From positions 992,001 to 1,056,000 of the forward strand of contig NZ_AP014836.1 of the NCBI RefSeq assembly GCF_002356115.1: a stretch of DNA of 64,000 bases. Direction: 5' to 3'. Each line of letters begins with the position of its first letter. Within the stretch, counting starts at the first letter, position 1. The notes beneath the pieces are model-generated. The model had not been told where the DNA came from and ran no database searches. It saw only the letters and a program-made list of their open reading frames with translations. Made by a program: the position numbers and the translations under genes. Origin of the DNA: Candidatus Nitrosoglobus terrae. Lineage in GTDB: Bacteria; Pseudomonadota; Gammaproteobacteria; Nitrosococcales; Nitrosococcaceae. Positions 45,791 to 53,960 of this stretch are shown here, one piece after another.

Positions 45791-48511
45791 ATGAGAGTTA
45801 TATCATCTTTTCCGTTAATTAACCAAGCTAATACCTTCTCTGCATTAGAATTTGGGGCTCTTTTGCTAACCGTAAACAATCGCTTATCTCGAGAGTTTCA
45901 TCAATACTATGATCTTGCTCAGCAGGCAAAAGGGTTAACTGTCTGGGAAACACCTCAGATTTTCCCTTGGCAAGTTTGGTTACAACGTTACTATCATCAA
46001 GTTTTAACACTCACTCATCCAGATGATAATCCTTCCACTCTGCTTAATTTTCCGCAAGAGCAGAGTTTATGGGAGCAGATTATCTATGAATCTCCGTATC
46101 GTGATACGTTACTACAAGTTCCAGCAACGGCGAATACCGCTCAAGAAGCGTGGAAACTCTGGCATGCTTGGCGTCTACCATTAACACATCAATCTTCTCT
46201 AATCGCCGAGGATACTCAAGTTTTTTTAAAATGGGCGCAGGTTTTTAAAGCGTATTGCCAGAAAAATAACTGGTTAGATAATGCTCGGCTACCTGATGAA
46301 GTTGCTCGTATATCAATAAGTACCCGTAAAAAAATACCTATACCAAGAACAATAATCTTAGCTGGGTTTGATGAATATACCCCCCAACAACAGGAGTTTT
46401 TTACTCTACTTACTCAACAAAAAACTGAGATTCGATTATTTAGCGCTAAGCGGGAAATAAAGCAGGCAGTACGAATAGCACTATCCGATACGGCTAAGGA
46501 AATTACCATAGCAGCCCGATGGGCAAAACAGAGATTGGAAACCAATCTAGCAGAGAGAATAGGGGTCGTTATTCCTGATTTAGAACTCTTACGAGATAAG
46601 GTTGTGCAGATTTTTGATGGCATTTTTCATCCTGAAGCTATATTACCTGGGTACTACACACCAGAACGAGCCTATAATATTTCCCTAGGTCAACCTTTAG
46701 TTCATTACCCCTTAATCTATACGGCTTTATTAATTTTAGATTTTACAGGTGGTACGCTTTCCTTAACCAAGATAGGAGCACTCCTACGTTCTCCTTTTTT
46801 AGGAGAAGCAGAGCAAGAATATTATTCACGGGGAATCTTAGACGCTTATCTTCGTAAATATCGAGAATCTACAGTAGCTTTAGATCGTCTGTTAGCAGCG
46901 GCCATGGTGGAGGAAGCTCGGTATTATTGTCCTGCTTTAAGCTATCGGCTCCAACAATTTAAAGCCGCACTTGAGCAGCTACCCATTAAACAACCTCCCA
47001 GTAGTTGGGCACAACGCTTTACCCATTGGCTTTATTTGCTAGGTTGGCCTGGGGAACGATCTCTCAATAGCGAGGAATATCAAGTAGTCTTAGCTTGGCA
47101 TAAAGCGGTGCAATCTTTTGCCAGCTTAGATCAGATACTGCCATCATTAAAACGCAATACTGCCCTCAATAAGCTTCGACGTATCTTAGTGGGTACTTTA
47201 TTTCAGCCCGAAAGCGCTGCTGAGGTGCCTATACAAATTATGGGAGTTTTAGAGGCTAATGATGCAAATTTTGATGCCATCTGGATATTAGGACTTCATG
47301 ATGAGGTTTGGCCATCCCCCCCTTCGCCTAACCCACTATTACCCATAGAACTTCAACGTCACTATGGGCTACCCCATGCCTCTGCTGAACGAGAGTTAGC
47401 TTTTGCCCGTACTATCACCAAACGGTTGCTTACTAGTGCACCTACTATTGTTATCAGCCATCCTTGTCGGAAAAAAGATAGCGATCTTAGACCTAGTCCT
47501 TTAATTATGCACTTAGAACCTATTCTGCTAGAGACATTAAATATTGCGCTTGTTCACCCTTATGCAGCCCAAATACAACTTACCTCTAATGTGGAAGCCA
47601 TCGTCGATAACTATGGTCCTTCCCTTGAGACAAGAATCCCAATAAAAGGCGGTACTGCGTTACTCAAAGATCAGGCAGCTTGTCCTTTTCGAGCCTTTGC
47701 TAAGCATCGTCTTGAAGCTAAAGGACTTGAAGAACCTAGCACCGGTCTAGCCGCTCTAGATCAAGGATCTTTAGTTCATGATGCTTTACGTTTCCTTTGG
47801 GAACAGCTAAAAGATCAGCACACTCTTGTAACCTGCTCTGAGAAGGATTTACAAAATCGAGTCGCTAAGGCTGCAAGTAAGGCGATTGATGTTCAAACTA
47901 AAAGCCGACCTCAAACCTTCACTGCAAAATTTAAAGCCATTGAACAAGAGCGATTAGAAAAATTACTTCTAGAGTGGTTGATACAGGATAAGCAGCGTTC
48001 TACTTTTAAAGTGCTACATTTAGAAAAGTCCCAGCCCTTAACTATCGGGGGTATTCATCTGACAATCCGAGCAGATCGGATTGATCAACTTGAAAACGGT
48101 CATCAGGTTATTATTGATTATAAGACCGGAAAGCTTAGCCTTAGGCAATGGGAAGGGGATCGCCCTGAGGAACCTCAACTACCTTTATATTATGTCGCTC
48201 ATCAAGCGGGAGCAATAGACGCAATACTCTTTGCTCAAGTACGTCGAGGAGAGATGAAATATTTAGGGATAGCTAAAGAGCAAGGATTAGCGCCCAATAC
48301 TGCTGCTAAAAGCTTAGCCCATTGGGATCAGCAAGTAGTTCAGTGGCAGCAGATTCTTAATAAGCTTGCTACAGAAGTCGCTCAAGGGTATGCCGCTGTA
48401 ATCCCTAGAGACTCTAAAAGCTGTAATTCTTGTCCTCTCCCTAGCTTATGTCGAGTGGGAGAGATTGAAGAGGATGTATCGAAAGATAGGGATGATCATG
48501 AAGCATCTTAA
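45791..48511 (+). CDS. AddB-like PD-(D/E)XK nuclease (probable DNA repair protein)
   Basis: A 906-residue protein of the TIGR03623-type probable DNA repair family, related to AddB/RexB. The N-terminal two thirds is a degenerate UvrD-like helicase domain (LLTVNNRLSREF, ILAGFDEYTPQQ, VMGVLEANDANFDAIWILGLHDEVWP-like). The C-terminal nuclease carries VIIDYKTGKLSL (about 775). A [4Fe-4S] staple is suggested by Cys at about 632 (ACPFRAFAK) and three Cys in SCNSCPLPSLC (about 880-890), the AddB arrangement. Its 3' end overlaps the AddA-like gene. The pair should process double-strand ends for RecA-dependent repair in place of RecBCD. Confidence 0.88.
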   Translation: MRVISSFPLINQANTFSALEFGALLLTVNNRLSREFHQYYDLAQQAKGLTVWETPQIFPWQVWLQRYYHQVLTLTHPDDNPSTLLNFPQEQSLWEQIIYESPYRDTLLQVPATANTAQEAWKLWHAWRLPLTHQSSLIAEDTQVFLKWAQVFKAYCQKNNWLDNARLPDEVARISISTRKKIPIPRTIILAGFDEYTPQQQEFFTLLTQQKTEIRLFSAKREIKQAVRIALSDTAKEITIAARWAKQRLETNLAERIGVVIPDLELLRDKVVQIFDGIFHPEAILPGYYTPERAYNISLGQPLVHYPLIYTALLILDFTGGTLSLTKIGALLRSPFLGEAEQEYYSRGILDAYLRKYRESTVALDRLLAAAMVEEARYYCPALSYRLQQFKAALEQLPIKQPPSSWAQRFTHWLYLLGWPGERSLNSEEYQVVLAWHKAVQSFASLDQILPSLKRNTALNKLRRILVGTLFQPESAAEVPIQIMGVLEANDANFDAIWILGLHDEVWPSPPSPNPLLPIELQRHYGLPHASAERELAFARTITKRLLTSAPTIVISHPCRKKDSDLRPSPLIMHLEPILLETLNIALVHPYAAQIQLTSNVEAIVDNYGPSLETRIPIKGGTALLKDQAACPFRAFAKHRLEAKGLEEPSTGLAALDQGSLVHDALRFLWEQLKDQHTLVTCSEKDLQNRVAKAASKAIDVQTKSRPQTFTAKFKAIEQERLEKLLLEWLIQDKQRSTFKVLHLEKSQPLTIGGIHLTIRADRIDQLENGHQVIIDYKTGKLSLRQWEGDRPEEPQLPLYYVAHQAGAIDAILFAQVRRGEMKYLGIAKEQGLAPNTAAKSLAHWDQQVVQWQQILNKLATEVAQGYAAVIPRDSKSCNSCPLPSLCRVGEIEEDVSKDRDDHEAS

Positions 48512-51500
48512 TAATATTCAAGATATCAATGCCCGCCGACAAGCATTGGCGCTGGATAAATCTTTTATTGTTCAGGCACCAGCCGGATCAGGTAAAACAG
48601 AGCTACTCATTCAGCGATATTTAGCGCTATTAGCTAAGGTTGAAGCACCAGAAGAAATTATTGCGATTACCTTTACTCGCAAAGCGGCAGCACAGATGCG
48701 CTATCGGGTGATTGAAGCCCTCATCAGCGCTCGGGAAAGTCAACCACCGCTTCTTGATCCAGCTAGAACCACTTGGGAGCTAGCCCTCGCCGTACGTCAT
48801 CAAGACATAAAAAAACACTGGGAGCTTGAATACTATCCCGCTAGGTTACGGATACAAACGATTGACTCTCTTTGCTTAAGCTTAACCCGACAAATGCCAT
48901 TGCTATCTCGTTTTGGTGCTCAGCCAAGGATTAGTGAGAAAGCTGATAATCTTTACCACCAAGCTGCCCATGCTACGTTAACTGAGATTGAAAGTGACGC
49001 TAAATGGTCTATTAGCGTAGAGACTGTATTGCGTCATTTAAATAATAATTGGAGCAACATTGAAAATCTGCTTGTAGCGATGCTCAAACGCCGAGATCAA
49101 TGGTTACGACTGCTAGGCGATAGCCAACAATTACAGCAAGAAATTTTAGAGAAAACGTTAGCGACCGTAGTGAGAGATCAGTTAAAACGAGTAAGTGCCT
49201 ACTGCTCAGATACAATGATGGGAGAGTGGTTAAGTTTTGCCCGATTTGCAGCAAGCAACATAGCTAATATCAATTCTCCTATTAAAGCTTGCCAAGATCT
49301 CTATAATCGACCTGTAATTAATTCTAGTGTACTACCTCAATGGGAAGGATTAGCTTGGCTCCTATTATCGGATAAAGGTGAATGGCGGAAAAAAATAGAC
49401 AGAACCGTTGGATTTCCTGCTCCAAGTAGTGCTACCAATACAAAGGAAAAGCAGCTTTTTCAACAGCAAAAAGAGTCATTTCTAGGGTTTCTTGAATGCT
49501 TAAAAAAGGAAACCGATTTTCGTTGCGCTTTACATCACTTACGTGGTTTGCCTTCGATTTATTACCCAGAATATCAGTGGAAAGTCATAGAAGCGCTTTT
49601 TCAATGTTTACCTTTAGCTGTGGCTCAATTGCAATTGGTGTTTCAAGAACAAGGGGAGGTTGATTTTACTGAGGTTTCCTTACGGGCGCTAGAGTCTTTA
49701 GGCTATAGCGAGGCTCCTACTGATTTAGCTCTTGTTTTAGATTATCAAATTCGACACTTATTAATCGATGAATTTCAAGATACCAGCCTAAGTCAGTATC
49801 GGCTACTGGAAAAACTCATCAGTGGCTGGGAGGCTGGGGATGGGCGGACTTTATTTATTGTTGGCGATCCAATGCAATCTATCTATCGTTTTCGCGAAGC
49901 AGAAGTAGGGCTTTATTTACGGACTTGGCAACAAGGAATAGGAGAATTAAAATTAACCCCGTTAACCTTAACGGTAAATTTTCGCTCCCAACAAGGTATT
50001 GTTGATTGGGTTAATGAATCCTTTAGTCAAATTTTACCCACTACAGAGAACATCGCTATTGGTGCTGTACCCTATAGCCTATCCCATGCTTTTCATCCTT
50101 CTTTAGGAGAGAATGCCGTACGAGTACACCCTATTTTTGAAAAAGATTTCACTAAAGAGGCAGCGATTGTAGTAGATATCATTCAGAGCATAAAATGCAC
50201 AGAGCCAAATTCCACTATTGCTATTTTAGTCCGTAGTCGAGGACATTTAACTAAAATTATCCCTTTTTTAAAAAAAGCAGAACTACATTTTCGTGCTTTA
50301 GAAATTGAGTCGCTGGAAACGCGTCCCACAGTGCGGGATTTATTAGCACTCACTAAAGCATTATTTCACCCTGCTGATCGCTTGAGTTGGCTGACCATAT
50401 TGCGCGCTCCGTGGTGTGGTTTGATATTAGCTGATCTTTATATGCTGGCTGGCGAAGATTTTCAAGCTTCAATCTGGAGTCGTGTTCAGGATCAGGATTG
50501 TGTTAAGCACCTAAGCTTAGAGGGTCAGAGGCGCCTTACTAGGATTCAAGCGATTTTTAAGGGGGCGCTGGAAAATCGGCGCCGACTCTCACCGCGTCAA
50601 TTAGTGGAAGGGGTATGGTTAGCCTTGGGGGGACCTGCGTGTATTACGAGTACTACTGCGTTAGAGGAAGCGGCTATCTATCTAGACTTGTTACCGCAGC
50701 AAACAGTAGCGGGGGATATTCTTGATTTTAAGGCGCTTGATGAGGCCGTTGCCCAATTATATACCCCCCCAGATCCTACGGCTGATGAGACTTTGCAGAT
50801 TATGACTGTTCATCATGCTAAAGGGTTAGAATTTGATACCGTGATTATCCCAAGTTTAGGATGCTCGCCCCCTGCCGAAGATCAAGCATTATTACTTTGG
50901 GCAGAACGATCGGATTCTAATCAACTATTATTAGCCCCTATTGCTGAAACGGGTACACCGCAAGAGCCTATTTATCAATATATTAAAACGCTTAATAAAG
51001 AAAAGGAACATTTTGAAAGTGGTCGTTTGCTCTATGTAGCGGCTACTCGGGCAAAAAACAGATTACACTTACTTGGGCATGTAAATCTTGATGAAAACGG
51101 TAGGCTCAAAGCACCTACAAAACGATCTTTGCTAATCTCCTTATGGCCAGCGGTAAAAAAAGAGTTTGAGCTAGCGGCAAAAAATCTGAATCTCTCAGCT
51201 GTTAAGCAAAAAAAAGCTAATAATGATATCCAAACTTCAGCTTCAAATTTTTTTTTACGATTAAGCGTGGATTGGCAATGCCCTGAACCTTCTCTTAAAA
51301 TAAGGGTAAAATCCTCATCTGTCCCTGAAATTATTCCTATTTCCAATGATCCCATTGAATTTAACTGGGCAGGAGAGAACGCTAGACATATGGGTACGAT
51401 TATTCATCGCTACTTACAAGCGATGGCTCAAGAGGGTCTTGAGCACTGGAATCAAGATCGAATCACGGCGCTTGAGCCTGTGCTTTGCCGCGATTTAGCT

Positions 51501-51911
51501 GGGCAGGGGATAGGTATTCATGGGCTAGAGAGTACTTTACAGCGTACTCAAAATATCCTTAATCGGATTATTAAAGATCCTAGAGGGTGCTGGATTTTAT
51601 CTTCCAATCACCGAGACGCTCGGAATGAATATCCTTTAAGTGGTATCTTAAAGGGTCAAATTATCCGCGTTATTATCGATCGTACTTTTATTGACCAAGC
51701 GGGTGTACGTTGGATTGTGGATTATAAAACCAGTCCCCATGAAGGGGGTAATGTAGAAGAGTTTTTAGACAGCGAGCAAGCACGCTACCGCTCCCAGCTT
51801 GAGCGCTATGCAGCGCTGATGAGTATGCAAGATCCTAAAGCGACTCAGATAAAATTAGGGCTTTATTATCCGCAGCTTTGCGGCTGGAGAGAGTGGTGCT
51901 GGCTTAAATAA
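48498..51911 (+). CDS. AddA-like UvrD-family helicase/nuclease
   Basis: About 1137 residues with a full superfamily 1 helicase core: Walker A APAGSGKTELL (about 27-37), AITFTRKAAAQM, the Walker B box LLIDEFQDTS (about 421), GDPMQSIYRFREAE, TVNFRSQQGIVDW, TVHHAKGLEFD and YVAATRAKN. The C-terminal PD-(D/E)XK nuclease has WIVDYKTS (about 1070). I place the start at the ATG at 48498 with AGGG six bases upstream; longer in-frame starts reach 48465. Overlap with the AddB-like gene shows translational coupling. The two would form an end-resecting complex. Confidence 0.9.
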   Translation: MKHLNNIQDINARRQALALDKSFIVQAPAGSGKTELLIQRYLALLAKVEAPEEIIAITFTRKAAAQMRYRVIEALISARESQPPLLDPARTTWELALAVRHQDIKKHWELEYYPARLRIQTIDSLCLSLTRQMPLLSRFGAQPRISEKADNLYHQAAHATLTEIESDAKWSISVETVLRHLNNNWSNIENLLVAMLKRRDQWLRLLGDSQQLQQEILEKTLATVVRDQLKRVSAYCSDTMMGEWLSFARFAASNIANINSPIKACQDLYNRPVINSSVLPQWEGLAWLLLSDKGEWRKKIDRTVGFPAPSSATNTKEKQLFQQQKESFLGFLECLKKETDFRCALHHLRGLPSIYYPEYQWKVIEALFQCLPLAVAQLQLVFQEQGEVDFTEVSLRALESLGYSEAPTDLALVLDYQIRHLLIDEFQDTSLSQYRLLEKLISGWEAGDGRTLFIVGDPMQSIYRFREAEVGLYLRTWQQGIGELKLTPLTLTVNFRSQQGIVDWVNESFSQILPTTENIAIGAVPYSLSHAFHPSLGENAVRVHPIFEKDFTKEAAIVVDIIQSIKCTEPNSTIAILVRSRGHLTKIIPFLKKAELHFRALEIESLETRPTVRDLLALTKALFHPADRLSWLTILRAPWCGLILADLYMLAGEDFQASIWSRVQDQDCVKHLSLEGQRRLTRIQAIFKGALENRRRLSPRQLVEGVWLALGGPACITSTTALEEAAIYLDLLPQQTVAGDILDFKALDEAVAQLYTPPDPTADETLQIMTVHHAKGLEFDTVIIPSLGCSPPAEDQALLLWAERSDSNQLLLAPIAETGTPQEPIYQYIKTLNKEKEHFESGRLLYVAATRAKNRLHLLGHVNLDENGRLKAPTKRSLLISLWPAVKKEFELAAKNLNLSAVKQKKANNDIQTSASNFFLRLSVDWQCPEPSLKIRVKSSSVPEIIPISNDPIEFNWAGENARHMGTIIHRYLQAMAQEGLEHWNQDRITALEPVLCRDLAGQGIGIHGLESTLQRTQNILNRIIKDPRGCWILSSNHRDARNEYPLSGILKGQIIRVIIDRTFIDQAGVRWIVDYKTSPHEGGNVEEFLDSEQARYRSQLERYAALMSMQDPKATQIKLGLYYPQLCGWREWCWLK

Positions 51912-51922
51912 ACGAGGGAAAA

Positions 51923-52126
51923 ATGAAACAATTTGGCATATATATTACTTTACAGGCAAATGACACCATGCGAGCACCCCATTTACTGGGTGATGGCTGG
52001 GATTCTTACCGCTGGTATCAGACAGCAGAGGCACGAGATAAAGCCTTTGAGCATATGCAATGGAAGCTTCCCTACTATCAACGCGGGGATAATCCTAATT
52101 ATATCTTAACAAAGATTAATAAATAG
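51923..52126 (+). CDS. Small hypothetical protein
   Basis: A 67-residue polar protein with no signal peptide or membrane segment. It is rich in aromatic residues (GDGWDSYRWYQTAEARDKAFEHM, KLPYYQRGDNP). GAGGGA lies just upstream of the ATG, and the start is 12 bases after the AddA-like stop, so translation is plausible. I do not recognise a family. It could be co-transcribed with the nuclease-helicase pair. Confidence 0.6.
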   Translation: MKQFGIYITLQANDTMRAPHLLGDGWDSYRWYQTAEARDKAFEHMQWKLPYYQRGDNPNYILTKINK

Positions 52127-52155
52127 ATATTTTAAAACTTTACTTTTAGGAGAAA

Positions 52156-52746
52156 ATGATGGCACGAACTGAGTCTACGATGTTAGCACTAGGTACCCAA
52201 GCACCGGATTTTAAGTTACCTGAGCCTAAGACAGGGAATATAATTTCGTTAAGCAATTTTAATGATTCTCTTGCCTTATTGGTTATTTTTATATGCAACC
52301 ATTGCCCTTATGTGAAGCATATTGGTAAAACCTTGGCAAAATTTGCCCAAGAATATCAACCTAAGGGGTTAGCTACAGTAGCTATTAACGCCAATGATGT
52401 ACCAAATTACCCCGATGATAGCCCAGAAAAAATGATTGAAGAAGCCAAAATACAGGGATATGGGTTCCCGTATCTTTATGATGAATCCCAGCAAGTAGCT
52501 AAAGCTTATAAAGCCGCTTGTACTCCTGATTTTTTCCTTTTTGATAGCCATCGCAAACTGGTTTATCGCGGTCAGTTTGATGATAGCCGACCAGGTAATG
52601 ATCTACCTGTAACTGGCAAAGATATTAAGGCGGCTGTAGATGCTCTACTTAATCAGCAACTCATTCCTGAAGATCAGCAGCAGCCTAGCGTAGGGTGTAA
52701 TATTAAATGGAAACGGGGAAGCGCACCGGATTATTTAGGGCAATAG
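52156..52746 (+). CDS. Thioredoxin-fold AhpC/TSA-type protein
   Basis: A 196-residue cytoplasmic peroxiredoxin-like protein. ALGTQAPDFKLPEPKTG opens the fold. The redox motif CNHCPYVKH (about 47-55) marks the PRX_like1 group, followed by VAINANDVPNYPDDSPEKM, FPYLYDESQQVAKAY and TPDFFLFD with the cis-Pro. A C-terminal Cys (VGCNIKW) is also typical. AGGAG precedes the ATG. Family members act in thiol-based redox or peroxide metabolism; the exact role is unassigned. Confidence 0.87.
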   Translation: MMARTESTMLALGTQAPDFKLPEPKTGNIISLSNFNDSLALLVIFICNHCPYVKHIGKTLAKFAQEYQPKGLATVAINANDVPNYPDDSPEKMIEEAKIQGYGFPYLYDESQQVAKAYKAACTPDFFLFDSHRKLVYRGQFDDSRPGNDLPVTGKDIKAAVDALLNQQLIPEDQQQPSVGCNIKWKRGSAPDYLGQ

Positions 52747-52756
52747 TTTCATCTTA

Positions 52757-52797
52757 GAGATAAAAGACTCATCTATTACTAGACGGGTCTTTTATTA
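52757..52797. terminator. Terminator after the thioredoxin-fold gene
   Basis: ATAAAAGAC (52760-52768) pairs with GTCTTTTAT (52787-52795), nine base pairs with an 18-base loop. The T-rich arm ends the transcript of the plus-strand unit, and the A-rich arm could serve the phage remnant on the minus strand. Confidence 0.65.
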
Positions 52798-52844
52798 ATT
52801 AATGAAGGTATTCAGTACCATTTAAGTTTAAGTTACTCCGTGCT

Positions 52845-53510
52845 TCAGGGTTGATGTTTTTCAGGTAATCTGAGCAAGCATCTTCCAAAGAAACAACGGT
52901 AGATATTGGAATGAGACAATCTATTCATAACGACTAGGTATTGTCTACGAACATCTTCACAATAGTTAGGATGCGTACCAAAACAATCATGAACTGCCTG
53001 AATAGAATAAAGAATAAGTCTTTTCAGGTAATTCATTGATAAGGTTTAGCAGTATGTCCCTAGGAAGATTTCTTATATTACTCTTGTTGACATGATATAA
53101 GATTTCATAGGAATAACAGCCTAATCTATTACCAATCTCTATTAACTTTTCTGCCTTGTCGTTAACAGGTTGGCTAGCCTTGTTAGTTCCTTCTAACATT
53201 CTTGCCTTGCTGGCAAGCAGGTCTAAGAAGTTAGACTTCTTAAGATGAGCAGCTCTAACTACTTCAGCCATGACAAAGCTATCATAACTGTGAGCAAAGT
53301 TAGCTGCTAATCCTCTATAGCCAGTTGCATCAACCACCTTGTTCCTTAAAGCGCCTACCTGAGTACCTAAGAGAGCAGCTATCCCTCGTTCCTCTGATTG
53401 GTGAATACTTGAAGCTATAAACCCATCAGGTCTAATCCAGGTTTCATCATCCTTGCTGAAGGTCTCATCAAGTCTAGGAAGCTTTCAATTGCAGGTTTGG
53501 GTTCTTGGGG
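52845..53510 (-). pseudogene. C-terminal remnant of a T7-type single-subunit RNA polymerase
   Basis: On the minus strand an open frame at 52987-53486 reads DETWIRPDGFIAS, then GLAANFAHSYDSFVMAEVV, matching the W-x-TP-x-GF and APNFVHSxD segments of phage T7 and mitochondrial RNA polymerases. It ends in a TGA that overlaps the next motif. The neighbouring frame (52845-53036) supplies VHDCFGTHPNYCEDVRR, the motif C HDSFGTH with its catalytic Asp. About 85 residues separate the HS-x-D and HD motifs, against about 13 in T7. A further shift near 53487 and probably another near 52925 are seen, and the N-terminal three quarters are missing. So this is a broken phage or plasmid gene, not functional as read. 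Confidence 0.78.
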
Positions 53511-53958
53511 TAACTATGTGGGTTAGGTTGTAGTCAGTAATACAACTGATAGGAGATACTCAATGTACCTTGATAGGTTCCCTGTGATAAAAAAAAGAGA
53601 GTAGATGTTACTCTACCCTCTCAGTGAAGTGAGTTGCTTAGCAGGTTTGTCTTCCAACATACGTTGCGTTGCTTAATGATATTAATATACTTAATACACT
53701 TCATAATCCGTGTCTTGTATAACTTAGTATTAGTAAAGTAATTACGTATTGTACTTATTAGTCGTGCCTATAAACATTTGTTTAAATATGCTAGTCATTG
53801 TTCTCACCTTTTAGGTATAACGATTCTACTACCCATTTTAGGTTGGGTAGTTGAGCTATCTTTTACCGTGAAATGAACGACTGTTAAGGAGACAGAGAGT
53901 GTATTGAGCTTACTTTCTACATCCTTGGGGTTGATAAAGTAACTGCCAAGGAAGGCCG
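53490..53958 (-). other. Phage-derived non-coding/degenerate stretch between the RNA polymerase remnant and pyk
   Basis: This 469-base stretch carries no intact gene. On the minus strand it holds, from pyk outward: the tail of a phage-like gene (listed separately), an 18-codon frame (53742-53798, MTSIFKQMFIG) preceded by AGGTGAG, a 27-codon frame starting MKCIKYINII that ends just before a terminator, and then the broken 5' side of the RNA polymerase remnant. The short frames have the spacing of small phage early genes but are too short to call. Confidence 0.5.
53587..53622 (-). terminator. Rho-independent terminator inside the phage remnant
   Basis: On the minus strand GAGAG-GG-TAG (53613-53622) pairs with CTACTCTC (53597-53604), with a two-base bulge and an eight-base loop, followed by eight T (53589-53596). 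Confidence 0.7.
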
Positions 53959-53960
53959 TT
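53804..53960 (-). pseudogene. 3' fragment of a phage-like gene abutting pyk
   Basis: The minus-strand frame from the pyk stop to the TGA at 53804 reads AIITAFLGSYFINPKD, then SLTVVHFTVKDSS and a basic end MGSRIVIPKR. It has the look of real protein, but no start codon of its own. Its upstream side runs into the pyk coding sequence in another frame. I infer the end of a phage gene cut off by the integration or rearrangement junction near 53960. Family unknown. Confidence 0.45.

Noticed and set aside
53600-53700. 27-codon frame MKCIKYINII on the minus strand
   Set aside because: No clear ribosome site and no recognisable family; it lies in decaying phage sequence before a terminator.
53742-53798. 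18-codon frame MTSIFKQMFIG as a phage small gene
   Set aside because: It has a good AGGTGAG site, but it is too short to support coding without homologues.
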